Below, in pieces: positions 7,961 to 15,989 of a stretch of DNA of 48,015 bases; position 1 is the stretch's first letter; each line of letters opens with the position of its first letter. The notes below the pieces were generated by a model that did no database searches, was not told the origin of the DNA, and was given only the letters and a program-made list of their open reading frames with translations. The stretch comes from Candidatus Mediterraneibacter avicola (GTDB taxonomy: Bacteria > Bacillota > Clostridia > Lachnospirales > Lachnospiraceae). The stretch spans positions 1-48,015 of the forward strand of contig DXDR01000074.1 in assembly GCA_019115385.1 (NCBI GenBank), written 5' to 3'. The position numbers and the translations under genes were made by a program.

Positions 7961-9100
7961 TCATTGGTCATTTACTAATTCCTTTATCGCCTGTATGGCT
8001 GTTTCGACTTCTTCTTCCGTATTGTAGTGAGAAAAACTGAATCTTACCGCGCCCTGTCCGGTTGTCCCCAGCGCCCGGTGCATCAGCGGCGCGCAGTGGG
8101 CGCCGGGCCTTGTCACAATGCCATATGTCACGCTCAGCTCATCACTGACTTCCGAAGAGTCATAATCCCCGATATTCAGCGACACAATGGGACACCGCCT
8201 GTCAGAAGAAAAGTCCCCATACACAGTCACTCCGGGAATCCGGGAAACACCTTCATAAAACTGCCGCATCCGTTTGAGCTCGATTTCTCGCAGCACATCC
8301 AGACCTTTCTCCTCCAGCCAGGAAACCGCTGCGCCAAGTCCGGAAATGCCATGCCCGTTCAGCGTTCCCGCCTCAAGCGCTGCAGGCATCCGGTCCGGAT
8401 GACGGGGATTGTATGTATCCACTCCGCTTCCTCCCGAAAGGAGAGGACGGATAACGACGCCCGGCCGCACATACATACCGCCGGTGCCCTGGGGGCCAAG
8501 CATGCCTTTGTGTCCGGTAAAACAGAGCACGTCAATTCCCATTTTCTGCACATCCACAGGATAGACTCCTGCCGTCTGGGAGGCGTCCGCTACAAGCAGA
8601 ATCCCCTTTTTACGGGTAATTTCTCCCACCCGTTCCAGATCGATCATATTTCCGGTCAGGTTAGATGCATGGGTGCAGACAACGGCTTTCGTATTGTCTT
8701 TTACCGCAGCTTCCATTTCCTCATATGAGATATTTCCCTTTTCATCACAGTCAAGAATCGTAAGTTCCACGCCTCTTTCCCTGCATTCATACAGGGGACG
8801 GAGCACGGAATTGTGCTCAAGAACCGTTGTGATCACATGATCCCCGGAAGAGAGAAGCCCTTTTATTGCTATATTCAGGCTCTCAGTAGAATTGGCGGTA
8901 AACACCATGCAGGATGCATTTTCCCCATGAAAAAAACAGGCAAGCTTTTCCCTCGTCTCATAGATTGCCCGGGATGCGTTCAGCGCCGGTTCCGACGCGC
9001 CTCTTCCTGCATTTCCAAAAGAATCCATTGCCGCAAGAACCGCTGCTTTTACTCTCTCCGGTTTGTGGATCGTAGTGGCTGCATTGTCCATATAGATCAT
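7961..9100 (-). CDS. Cysteine desulfurase / selenocysteine lyase family (NifS-like)
   Basis: A 379-residue PLP enzyme of aminotransferase class V. The N-terminus MIYMDNAATT is canonical, the PLP Lys is in FTGHKGMLGPQG (residue ~187), and the catalytic Cys is in RPGAHCAPLMHRALGT, the group II (SufS/CsdB-like) context. Such enzymes liberate sulfur from Cys or selenium from Sec. The selenium block suggests it supplies selenide or persulfide-bound Se to SelD through the TusA/YedF-like carriers; that is inference. It is probably expressed from its own LysR-controlled promoter at 9161-9238. Confidence 0.88.
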   Translation of the reverse strand: MIYMDNAATTIHKPERVKAAVLAAMDSFGNAGRGASEPALNASRAIYETREKLACFFHGENASCMVFTANSTESLNIAIKGLLSSGDHVITTVLEHNSVLRPLYECRERGVELTILDCDEKGNISYEEMEAAVKDNTKAVVCTHASNLTGNMIDLERVGEITRKKGILLVADASQTAGVYPVDVQKMGIDVLCFTGHKGMLGPQGTGGMYVRPGVVIRPLLSGGSGVDTYNPRHPDRMPAALEAGTLNGHGISGLGAAVSWLEEKGLDVLREIELKRMRQFYEGVSRIPGVTVYGDFSSDRRCPIVSLNIGDYDSSEVSDELSVTYGIVTRPGAHCAPLMHRALGTTGQGAVRFSFSHYNTEEEVETAIQAIKELVNDQ

Positions 9101-9160
9101 CTTGTCCTGTGCTTCCTTTCTGTGATGACAAAGAGGATTTTACACCTCTTCCTGTACCTA

Positions 9161-9238
9161 AGTATACGTGTTTTCTGCATTGCCGGTCTAATTGAAAAGA
9201 ATGATAATTGCTCAGCGTTTATAGATAAAATCTATAAA
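9161..9238 (-). promoter_or_regulatory. Likely LysR-activated promoter for nifS-yedE-tusA-DUF3343
   Basis: TTTATAGAT-N3-ATCTATAAA (9218-9238) is a perfect 9-bp palindrome containing the T-N11-A core of LysR sites. On the minus strand a good -10 (TATACT; 9161-9166) follows about 50 nt later but has no clear -35, as expected for an activator-dependent promoter. The palindrome abuts the stop codon of the LysR gene. Confidence 0.6.
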
Positions 9239-10204
9239 TCAGAAACTCTGATCATTCATCCTGCAGCAGTCTTTATCTTCTGATCTCAAAGTGATCCGCT
9301 CTGTGTCCGTATGATAAATTTCTTTTACAGTGCGGATAAATTTATCCGCGCCCGGAAGGGAGGGATATCCTTCGTCAGACACCAGATATATGTCCCGTTT
9401 CCCGCCTGTCCGCCCCAGAGGAAATGAGAAAAGTTTTCCCGCCTGCACCGCATCTCTTACGGCAAGGTCAGAGAGAATAGAAATCCCCATTCCGTTTTCC
9501 ACGGAACGCTTGATGGTTTCCTGATTTTCCATAATGGCCGCAACATTTAACTCTGCCATGTCGATTCCCATCTGCAGAAGAAGCTTCTGCGCTTCCTGTC
9601 TTGTGCCGGATCCCTCTTCTCTTAAAATAACCGGCTCTTCTCTCAGCCATCCGGCGGCATCATCTATCCCTTTGTCTTTATATTTTTCAGAGACCGGCGT
9701 GATCACCACAAGTTCATCCTGATAAATAGGAAGATATGTGCATCCGCCTTTTTCAATCCGTGTGCCTGCAAACCCCACGTCCGCTCTGTGTGAGGCGATC
9801 ATCTCCGCCACCCCGGCGCTGTCTGTCTCAAACACCTTTAGTTTTTCTCCCGGGAACGCCTCCCTGAACCGGACCATAATATCCGGGAGAAGATACTGAG
9901 ACGGAATGGTAGAAGCGGCAATACGCAGCACTCCTCCGGCAAATCTTCCGTTCTTCCCGAACCGCTCCCGGATCTTTTTCTCCAGTTCCAGCATCTGTTC
10001 TGCATAGGCGTACAGCTCCTTCCCGTCGTCTGAGAGAGCGACTCCTTTTGTGCTTCGTATAAACAGACAGGTATTCAGTTCTTTCTCCAGCGACGCAATG
10101 TGCGCGCTTACCGTAGGCTGGGTGAGAAAAAGCTGTTTCGCTGTCAGCGAAAAGCTCTTCGTCTCAGCCACCCCTGCAAATGCTTCCAGCTGTTTCAGAT
10201 TCAT
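9239..10204 (-). CDS. LysR-family regulator of selenium metabolism genes
   Basis: A 321-residue LysR-type regulator. Residues 1-60 form the winged helix-turn-helix (MNLKQLEAFAGVAETKSFSL...QPTVSAHIASLEKEL), and the remainder is a periplasmic-binding-like effector domain. Orthologs in Firmicutes selenium clusters are annotated as selenium metabolism-associated LysR regulators. It starts directly after the selB stop codon. A palindromic LysR-type site lies just past its own stop, in front of the NifS-like gene, which is the probable target. The C-terminal tail has adjacent Cys residues (DCCRMNDQSF). Confidence 0.88.
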   Translation of the reverse strand: MNLKQLEAFAGVAETKSFSLTAKQLFLTQPTVSAHIASLEKELNTCLFIRSTKGVALSDDGKELYAYAEQMLELEKKIRERFGKNGRFAGGVLRIAASTIPSQYLLPDIMVRFREAFPGEKLKVFETDSAGVAEMIASHRADVGFAGTRIEKGGCTYLPIYQDELVVITPVSEKYKDKGIDDAAGWLREEPVILREEGSGTRQEAQKLLLQMGIDMAELNVAAIMENQETIKRSVENGMGISILSDLAVRDAVQAGKLFSFPLGRTGGKRDIYLVSDEGYPSLPGADKFIRTVKEIYHTDTERITLRSEDKDCCRMNDQSF

Positions 10205-12241
10205 CTATCCTTTCACCCTCTCACTCTCCGCTTTTTCTTTTTTTGTAATGCCCATCCGATCCGTATATTCCAGAATCAGTCTGGCATTTTTCCTGCTTGT
10301 ATCAACCAGGCCGCACACCTGGGAAATCGTGATCTTCCCTTCCTCGATCAGGACTGCCTCGATCTTCTCCGCTGCATATTCCATGACAGAAGGCAGCGTA
10401 TAAATATCCCCTGACAGGTACAGCGCCTTTCCCTGGAGTTCCAGAAGCCGCATGATCTCCGGTATCTCATCTGCCTGTACCCGGGCATCCCTGCCGCCGG
10501 AACCTGTTTTTATACCGTCCTCTTTTCCAAAATCCGCATGTTCAAAAGCAAGATCACGAAGGCTTAGGAAATGACAGCCCGCTTTCTCTGCCGCTTCGGA
10601 GAACACCGTGTTCACAAGCCGGTATGCCCTGCTTTCTTCCGGTTTATATCCGGCAGGGCACAGCAGCCGTCCTCCCGGCTTCCAGGACAGGATTTTCTCC
10701 GGCCGGATGCCGCCGCAGTCAATGCAGTCAAGAACATACATTTTCACCAGCCAGCCTGTATATGCGTCTGCCGCTGCTTTTGGCAGCTTTTCCAGCGCTC
10801 CGGAGCTCATCATCTGTGCTTCCGGCATTCCCAGACGGCAGGGATATTGTTTCAGATACTTCTGAACTTCCTCCAGAAGAGCGTCTCGAAGCCGCACTTC
10901 CGCCTCCCGGTGCAGAAAATATTCCGCTCCGTTTACGGCAAAGCAGTATGCTTTTCCCTCTTCTGCCAGCTCCCCCAGCAATATCTGCGCCGTCTCTTCC
11001 GAAATCCCCAATTCCGCAGTCAGAGCAGGAATCTGAAGCATTTCGGCTCCGCTCTCTTGCAGAAGAAACTCCGCCAGTTCTTTTTGTCCGGCTGTTTCTT
11101 TTTTCTGAAGCCGTTCCAGAGTTTCCTTTCGGAAACGCTTTTCCCGGCGCACATTCGTCTCCAGCACAACGCCTCCGCCGATTGTCTCCAGGGGAGAATA
11201 AAACCGCAGGACAAAACGGTCTCCCCGTCTGAGTGCCGCGTCTGTCTCCAGCCAAAGCTGTGCGTACCCTTTTTCTCCCGGCGAAAGCTGATCCGCATCC
11301 AGAAGCGCCGCCCGGCAGAGCATCTGGGATGTGCCGCTGTAAAAATGAAGCCTGCTCTGATTCTTCACCGTTCTCTCTGAATGTGCCAGGATATTCAGCC
11401 GGACATTGATAACCCGTCCTGTCTTCAGGCTGCCCGCTGGAGCCAGCACGCAGCCTCTGCGGATATCCGCCTTGTCAATGCCTGTCAGATTAAGGGCTGC
11501 CCGCTGCCCTGCCTGGCACTTTGCTTCCTCTTTCCCGTAAACCTGTATTCCCCGGACACGGCACTGCTTTCCTGCCGGATATACAGCCAGCTCCTGGCCT
11601 TTCTCTATGCGTCCCTCCAGCATGGTCCCCGTCGCCACCGTGCCAAATCCCTGCATGGTAAATACCCTGTCTACAGGCAGGCGGGCAGGAGCCGCCGATC
11701 TTTTTGCTTCCCCTGAACTATCACTGTCCGCTTTTAATGCATAGGTTCGGATCAGTCTTTTCAGATTCTCGATTCCTTTGCCTGTCCGGGATGAGACTCT
11801 TACCACCGGGACGTCAATAAGCCCCGCCTGTCCCATCTCATTTCTTATTTCTTCTTCCACCATCTCCAGCCATTCTTCGTCCGCCAGATCGCATTTATTC
11901 AGAACTGCGATAAAGTTCCTCACTCCCAGAATCGTCAGGATATCCATGTGCTCACGGGTCTGAGGCATGATTCCTTCGTCTGCGGCGATCACGAGAAGCA
12001 CCAGATCCATCCCGGCTGCTCCCGCCGTCATGTTATGGATAAATTTTTCATGGCCGGGGACGTCAATAAGTCCCGCCCTGTTTCCGTCTCCCAGTTCAAA
12101 AGAAGCAAAACCCAGATCCGTTGTAATTCCCCTGCGTTTCTCCTCCGGCAGACGGTCTGTATCCTCCCCGGTAAGCGCCCGGATCAGAGCCGTTTTCCCA
12201 TGGTCGATATGTCCTGCCGTACCGATAACAAAATGTCTCAT
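10205..12241 (-). CDS. selB: Selenocysteine-specific translation elongation factor SelB
   Basis: A 678-residue SelB. G1 is GTAGHIDHGKT, G3 DVPGHE and G4 NKCD, all in the first ~140 residues; EF-Tu-like beta-barrel domains follow, and the C-terminal ~300 residues form the winged-helix repeats that bind the SECIS RNA. SelB delivers Sec-tRNA(Sec) to UGA codons marked by a SECIS hairpin. Its ATG overlaps the selA stop by 4 nt. Its presence supports reading the in-frame UGA of the neighbouring selD as selenocysteine. Confidence 0.96.
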   Translation of the reverse strand: MRHFVIGTAGHIDHGKTALIRALTGEDTDRLPEEKRRGITTDLGFASFELGDGNRAGLIDVPGHEKFIHNMTAGAAGMDLVLLVIAADEGIMPQTREHMDILTILGVRNFIAVLNKCDLADEEWLEMVEEEIRNEMGQAGLIDVPVVRVSSRTGKGIENLKRLIRTYALKADSDSSGEAKRSAAPARLPVDRVFTMQGFGTVATGTMLEGRIEKGQELAVYPAGKQCRVRGIQVYGKEEAKCQAGQRAALNLTGIDKADIRRGCVLAPAGSLKTGRVINVRLNILAHSERTVKNQSRLHFYSGTSQMLCRAALLDADQLSPGEKGYAQLWLETDAALRRGDRFVLRFYSPLETIGGGVVLETNVRREKRFRKETLERLQKKETAGQKELAEFLLQESGAEMLQIPALTAELGISEETAQILLGELAEEGKAYCFAVNGAEYFLHREAEVRLRDALLEEVQKYLKQYPCRLGMPEAQMMSSGALEKLPKAAADAYTGWLVKMYVLDCIDCGGIRPEKILSWKPGGRLLCPAGYKPEESRAYRLVNTVFSEAAEKAGCHFLSLRDLAFEHADFGKEDGIKTGSGGRDARVQADEIPEIMRLLELQGKALYLSGDIYTLPSVMEYAAEKIEAVLIEEGKITISQVCGLVDTSRKNARLILEYTDRMGITKKEKAESERVKG

Positions 12242-13743
12242 AATCTGTTTCCCTTCTTCTGATCCGGCCTCTCATTTTCTCCCGTTACAGGAAATACTCC
12301 GGGTGCAAACAGCTCTTCCCTGGAAAACAGTTCTGCCAGATATTCCCGGTCTCTCCCGTCCACAGTCCGCATGTCCAGCAGAAAACGGTCTCTGACGATC
12401 CTGCCCAGCACCGGAACCGGCATGGTTCTCAGTCTTCTCTGCAGTTCTGCCGCACTGATCTGTCCGGGCAGTATGCATACAGCGAAGCTGTCTATCTCCT
12501 CCCCGGGCAGCGCGCCGCCCCCTGCCCTGGAGGTGCAGGGCTCCACTGTAATCTGCGTCTCTATACCGCCGCTCTTATTTGCTATATTGCGCCGGATCTC
12601 TTCGGTCAGCATTTCCGCATCCCGCCTCACCTCGTCTGCCGGGCGGGTCAGCATACGCAGCACCGGGATATTTTTCACTGCCTGTTCTGGATTCAGATAC
12701 TCCAGCAGGACCTGTTCCAATGCCGCGGCCGTAAATTTATCAATGCGCAGCGCCCGTGCCAGAGGATGCTTTTTCATTCTGTCCAGAAAACATTTTCTCC
12801 CCACGATGATCCCGGCCTGCGGACCTCCCAGCAGCTTATCCCCGCTGAAGCAGACCACATCGGCCCCGGCGGACACGGAAGCCTGCACAGTCGGCTCGTT
12901 CTGCAGTCCGTACCGGCTCAGATCGACCAGTACGCCGCTTCCCAGATCCTGTGCCACACAGATCCCTTTCTGTTTCCCCAGCGCACACAGTTCCTCCAGC
13001 GAAACCGACTCAGTAAATCCCACGATCCGGTAATTGCTTGTATGCACTTTCAGGAGCACTTTTGTCTCTTCATTTACGGCGTTCTCATAATCAGAGAGCC
13101 GGGTCCGGTTGGTTGTCCCTGTCTCCCTCAGCCTTGCGCCGCTCAGTTCCATCACGTCGGGAATACGGAATTTCCCGCCGATCTCTACAAGTTCTCCCCG
13201 GGAGACAACCGCCTCCCCTCCGCAGGCAAGGCTGCTCAGGATCAGCAGGACGGCAGCGGCGTTATTGTTGACGGCAAGAGCAGCCTCCGCTCCGGTGATC
13301 CGGCAGAGCAGCCTCTCAAAATGAGAACATCTTTCTCCCCGCTCTCCGGTGTTCAGATCATATTCCAGGTTTGTATATGTTCCTGCAACTTTTCCGCCCC
13401 GCAGACTGGCCTTTTCTCCCAGCGGCGCTCTTCCCAGACCTGTGTGCAGGATGGTTCCTGTCCCGTTTACCACAGGAATCATTTCCGGCCGGAACAGCCG
13501 CTGCAGGCGGTCATGTACCTCAGCCGGAAGCCGCAGAAGCATCTGCTGTATTTCCCCGGCGCCCTTCTGCACGTTTCCCTGTCCGGCATATTCCGCGGCT
13601 TCTGTCCGCAAATCCTCCAGGATCTCCTGCAAAACTCCTACAAGCGCCTGACGCCCGTACTCTTCTGCAAGTTCTTTTATTCCCTCCTGTTTGAGCAGGA
13701 TATCTATTTTCGGTATCATCCGAAACATTTCATTTTTATTCAA
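12238..13743 (-). CDS. selA: L-seryl-tRNA(Sec) selenium transferase SelA
   Basis: A 501-residue PLP enzyme that converts Ser-tRNA(Sec) to Sec-tRNA(Sec) using selenophosphate. The N-terminal tRNA-binding domain is followed by the fold-type I core; the PLP lysine is in CFSGDKLLGGPQAG (residue ~298), and NGTGTILHTGLGRAPL and NNNAAAVLLIL are conserved SelA stretches. It is slightly longer than many bacterial SelA (~460-470). It lies between selD and selB, overlapping selB by 4 nt; the only sizeable gap to selD is filled by hairpins. Confidence 0.96.
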   Translation of the reverse strand: MNKNEMFRMIPKIDILLKQEGIKELAEEYGRQALVGVLQEILEDLRTEAAEYAGQGNVQKGAGEIQQMLLRLPAEVHDRLQRLFRPEMIPVVNGTGTILHTGLGRAPLGEKASLRGGKVAGTYTNLEYDLNTGERGERCSHFERLLCRITGAEAALAVNNNAAAVLLILSSLACGGEAVVSRGELVEIGGKFRIPDVMELSGARLRETGTTNRTRLSDYENAVNEETKVLLKVHTSNYRIVGFTESVSLEELCALGKQKGICVAQDLGSGVLVDLSRYGLQNEPTVQASVSAGADVVCFSGDKLLGGPQAGIIVGRKCFLDRMKKHPLARALRIDKFTAAALEQVLLEYLNPEQAVKNIPVLRMLTRPADEVRRDAEMLTEEIRRNIANKSGGIETQITVEPCTSRAGGGALPGEEIDSFAVCILPGQISAAELQRRLRTMPVPVLGRIVRDRFLLDMRTVDGRDREYLAELFSREELFAPGVFPVTGENERPDQKKGNRL

Positions 13744-13764
13744 TCCGTGTTTCTCCTGTTCTTT

Positions 13765-13829
13765 CCCGTTTTTCCTGCCGCCTTGAAGGGCGGCATCTTC
13801 CCGTTTCCGAATGAATCCCCAAAAACGGG
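13765..13829. other. Nested hairpins between selD and selA
   Basis: CCCGTTTTT (13765-13773) pairs with AAAAACGGG (13821-13829), enclosing a strong stem GCCGCC-TTGAAG-GGCGGC (13777-13794). On the minus strand the inner loop reads CTTCAA, which superficially resembles a tRNA(Sec) anticodon loop, but no T-arm or acceptor stem is present. It may modulate expression between selD and selA. Confidence 0.5.
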
Positions 13830-13832
13830 AAA

Positions 13833-13864
13833 CGGCAGAGAGACCTTTTTGTATCTCTCTGCCG
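13833..13864 (-). terminator. Hairpin after selD (attenuator or partial terminator)
   Basis: CGGCAGAGAGA (13833-13843) and TCTCTCTGCCG (13854-13864) form an 11-bp perfect stem starting 8 nt beyond the selD stop. The tail (TTTCCCGTTTTT) is interrupted, so it probably reduces rather than abolishes read-through into selA. Confidence 0.6.
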
Positions 13865-13871
13865 AATTGTA

Positions 13872-14912
13872 CTAAATCAATCGGATAAACACTTCCTGCT
13901 TTTCAAAAACACGCCCGATCACGGAAACTTCTGTCTCCAGCCCGGCCTTCTCAAGACCGCGAAGAAATCCCTCCGCTTCTTCCTCCGGCACACTGAACAG
14001 AAGACCGCCTGACGTCTGGGGATCACAGAGCAGATCGATCCATACCTCCTCCACATCTCCTGTATCCAGGCTGTCCCCCACATACTCTCGGTTCCGGTAT
14101 GCTCCGCCCGGCACAAGTCCCATGCGTGCATAGTCCGGCGCCTCTTTCATATATGCTACATCCTGCGTGTAAATATCAAAGGTAACATCACTGGCCTTTG
14201 CCATCTCCATACAATGCCCCAGCAGGCCAAATCCTGTCACATCCGTGCATGCGTGGACAATAACGTTTTCCGCAGCCTGCTTTGCTTTTTTATTCAGAGA
14301 AGACATAACCCGGACCGCTTCTTTTTCCGCTTCAGCAGAAGCCATCTGAGCTTTCACCGCGGTATTCACCACGCCGCTTCCGATCTGCTTGGTCAGGATC
14401 AGCACATCTCCGGGTCTGCATCCGTAATTCCGGTATATCCGGTCTGGATGGACAAATCCGGTCACGGACAGACCATACTTTGGTTCGTCGTCCTGGACAG
14501 AATGTCCCCCGGACAGAACCGCTCCCGCCTCCAACACCTTATCTGCCCCGCCTCTGAGGATCTCTGACAGAATGCCCGGATCCAGGCAGTTCGGGAAGCA
14601 CACGATATTAAGGGCAATCTTCGGCTCGCCGCCCATGGCGTACACATCACTCAGGGCATTGGCCGCCGCGATCTGTCCGAAAGTGTACGGGTCATCCACC
14701 ACCGGTGTAAAGAAGTCCAGTGTCTGTATGATCGCAGTGTCATCCGATATTTTATAAATCGCTGCATCATCTGATGTCTCGACTCCGACGAGCAGACGCT
14801 CGTCTGTGAATTTCGGCAGCTTGCCCAGAACCTGGGCAAGGGTCTCAGGACCTATTTTCGCCGCTCACCCGGCGGTCTTCGTCATCTGTGTCAGATGAAT
14901 CTCTTTATACAT
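13872..14912 (-). CDS. selD: Selenide, water dikinase SelD, a selenocysteine-containing form
   Basis: SelD makes selenophosphate from selenide and ATP. The longest uninterrupted frame begins only at an internal Met (14702), but in-frame sequence continues upstream to ATG 14912, which has a perfect GGAGGTG site. The N-terminus reads [29 protein letters not shown], with TGA at codon 16 (14865-14867) exactly where SelD carries its catalytic Cys or Sec before the ATP-binding Lys. The full protein is 346 residues, the normal family length, and [10 protein letters not shown] and DPQTSGGLL are conserved. A hairpin follows the UGA. Annotation as a truncated gene or pseudogene would be wrong. Confidence 0.95.
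14820..14863 (-). promoter_or_regulatory. Candidate bacterial SECIS element in selD
   Basis: Starting 24 nt after the in-frame UGA, CTTGCCCAG-GTT-CTGGGCAAG (14820-14840) forms a perfect 9-bp stem inside the coding sequence; GGTC-CTGA-GACC just before it can form a competing short stem. Distance and position fit bacterial SECIS hairpins bound by SelB, although the apical loop does not match the E. coli consensus. Confidence 0.65.
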
Positions 14913-14935
14913 ACCCGTACACCTCCTTTCTTCAG

Positions 14936-15027
14936 AATCACCGGAAGTGCCAAAAGGCACATTCCGGGATTGTAAGCGGTCGCCAAGGTCTCGGGCAGGC
15001 CCGGACTTTGGCTTGTCGCCAGTACAA
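14936..15027. repeat. 92-nt structured repeat, copy 1 (between yedF and selD)
   Basis: On the plus strand a first hairpin (CCGGAAGTGCC-AAAA-GGCACATTCCGG) is followed by a longer stem closed by TTGTA...TACAA and containing TCGGGC-AG-GCCCGGA. A near-identical copy (about 7 differences) occurs at 47626-47717. The element ends 23 nt upstream of the selD start. It could be a MITE-like repeat or a structured RNA. Confidence 0.8.
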
Positions 15028-15046
15028 TAAATGATTGGTCCTGTCT

Positions 15047-15670
15047 TTAAGGACGGATCACTTTCCCTGCGTTCTGCAGTGTCTCGACAATACTGTACAT
15101 GTTTGTCACAGTTCCCACTGCCAGTTTATCTTTTATTCCGTAAAAATCAAGGCATGTCCCGCAGGTCATAATAACCGTGCCCTGTTCCTCCATTTTTTTC
15201 AGATCTTCCAGCGACTCCGAGCCTTCTACTGTCAGCTTCGCGCCTCCGTTGTAAAAAAGGATCGTCTCTGGGAGCCGGTCGAGCTGTGTAACAGCGAACA
15301 GAAAGCTCTTCATAAGAATCTTTCCCAGTTCATCATCCCCGCTTCCCATTAAATCAGAGGAAACTGCCACCACTGTGCCTTTTTCTATGCCGCATTCCTC
15401 ACAGCAGATTTCTGTTTCTTCCGTGCTTTCCTCTGCTTTGCCGGAACCGTTCTTCGACGGCTGAATCAGAATCCTGTACTCGCCCTCTCCCCGTTTTTCC
15501 TGTGTGACAGAAGCGTCCAGACTTTCTGCCATTTTTGTCACATTTTTTACTGCAGTTTCATTGTCCACCAGCACTTCCACTTCTTCCTGCCCTTTGTTCT
15601 CTTCCAGGGCTTTCTTCGTCTTTATCACCGGTATAGGACATGCGTCTCCTATTGCATTTACTGTGATCAT
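15047..15670 (-). CDS. yedF: YedF-type sulfurtransferase-like selenium metabolism protein
   Basis: A 207-residue two-domain protein. The N-terminal TusA-like domain carries CPIP (DACPIPVIKTKKAL, Cys10); the C-terminal half is DsrE-like, with MTCGTCLDFYG near residue 170. This architecture is the family annotated as selenium metabolism protein YedF. ICCEECG in the linker adds three cysteines. It is the first gene of the selenium transcript, with GAGGAG before the ATG and its own promoter at 15779-15808. The likely role is carrying activated Se or S to SelD; no residue proves selenium specificity. Confidence 0.9.
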   Translation of the reverse strand: MITVNAIGDACPIPVIKTKKALEENKGQEEVEVLVDNETAVKNVTKMAESLDASVTQEKRGEGEYRILIQPSKNGSGKAEESTEETEICCEECGIEKGTVVAVSSDLMGSGDDELGKILMKSFLFAVTQLDRLPETILFYNGGAKLTVEGSESLEDLKKMEEQGTVIMTCGTCLDFYGIKDKLAVGTVTNMYSIVETLQNAGKVIRP

Positions 15671-15778
15671 ATGCGTAATTCTCCTCTCGCTGCCGGCAGC
15701 GTCTTATTTATGTAGCTCAATTTTCTGCCGCAGTGCCGCGCAGGCCGTAAAGGCCCACGCTGCACCGGGTCCAGATTT

Positions 15779-15808
15779 ATTATAGCACTTTATAAGTACT
15801 GCGGGCAA
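15779..15808 (-). promoter_or_regulatory. Promoter of the selenium operon (yedF)
   Basis: TTGCCC (15803-15808), an 18-nt spacer and a perfect TATAAT (15779-15784) on the minus strand lie about 110 nt upstream of yedF. The GC-rich leader (15671-15772) can fold (GGCC-TTTAC-GGCC). The rest of the 15671-15989 gap holds only the azlC leader. Confidence 0.65.
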
Positions 15809-15989
15809 CAGACATCTGCAGACAGGACGGCTGTCAGACTGAAGCGTTATTTCTGCCCCATTTCGCAGTCTCCCATTCAGAAGCGTATCTTTTTGCCTAC
15901 TTTCTGTGTACAGTCCCATGAAAAAGTGGTAAAATCGTTTCGTTCGGATTTTCCGGCGCAGACATATCAGTAAAATCAGGAGAATTACC

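Noticed and set aside
13765-13829. Possible tRNA(Sec) (selC) between selD and selA because of a CTTCAA loop on the minus strand
   Set aside because: There is no T-arm (GTTCGA-like), no 8-bp acceptor stem and no D-arm; the loop is 6 nt on a symmetric GC stem. It is a plain hairpin.
12766-13875. A 369-codon plus-strand frame opposite selA
   Set aside because: It is antisense to selA and rich in Ser/Pro/Gln/His from the opposite strand; there is no start signal.
13872-14702. SelD as a truncated gene starting at the internal Met (14702)
   Set aside because: This would lack the catalytic and ATP-binding N-terminus and has no ribosome binding site; the upstream frame through UGA is clearly SelD.
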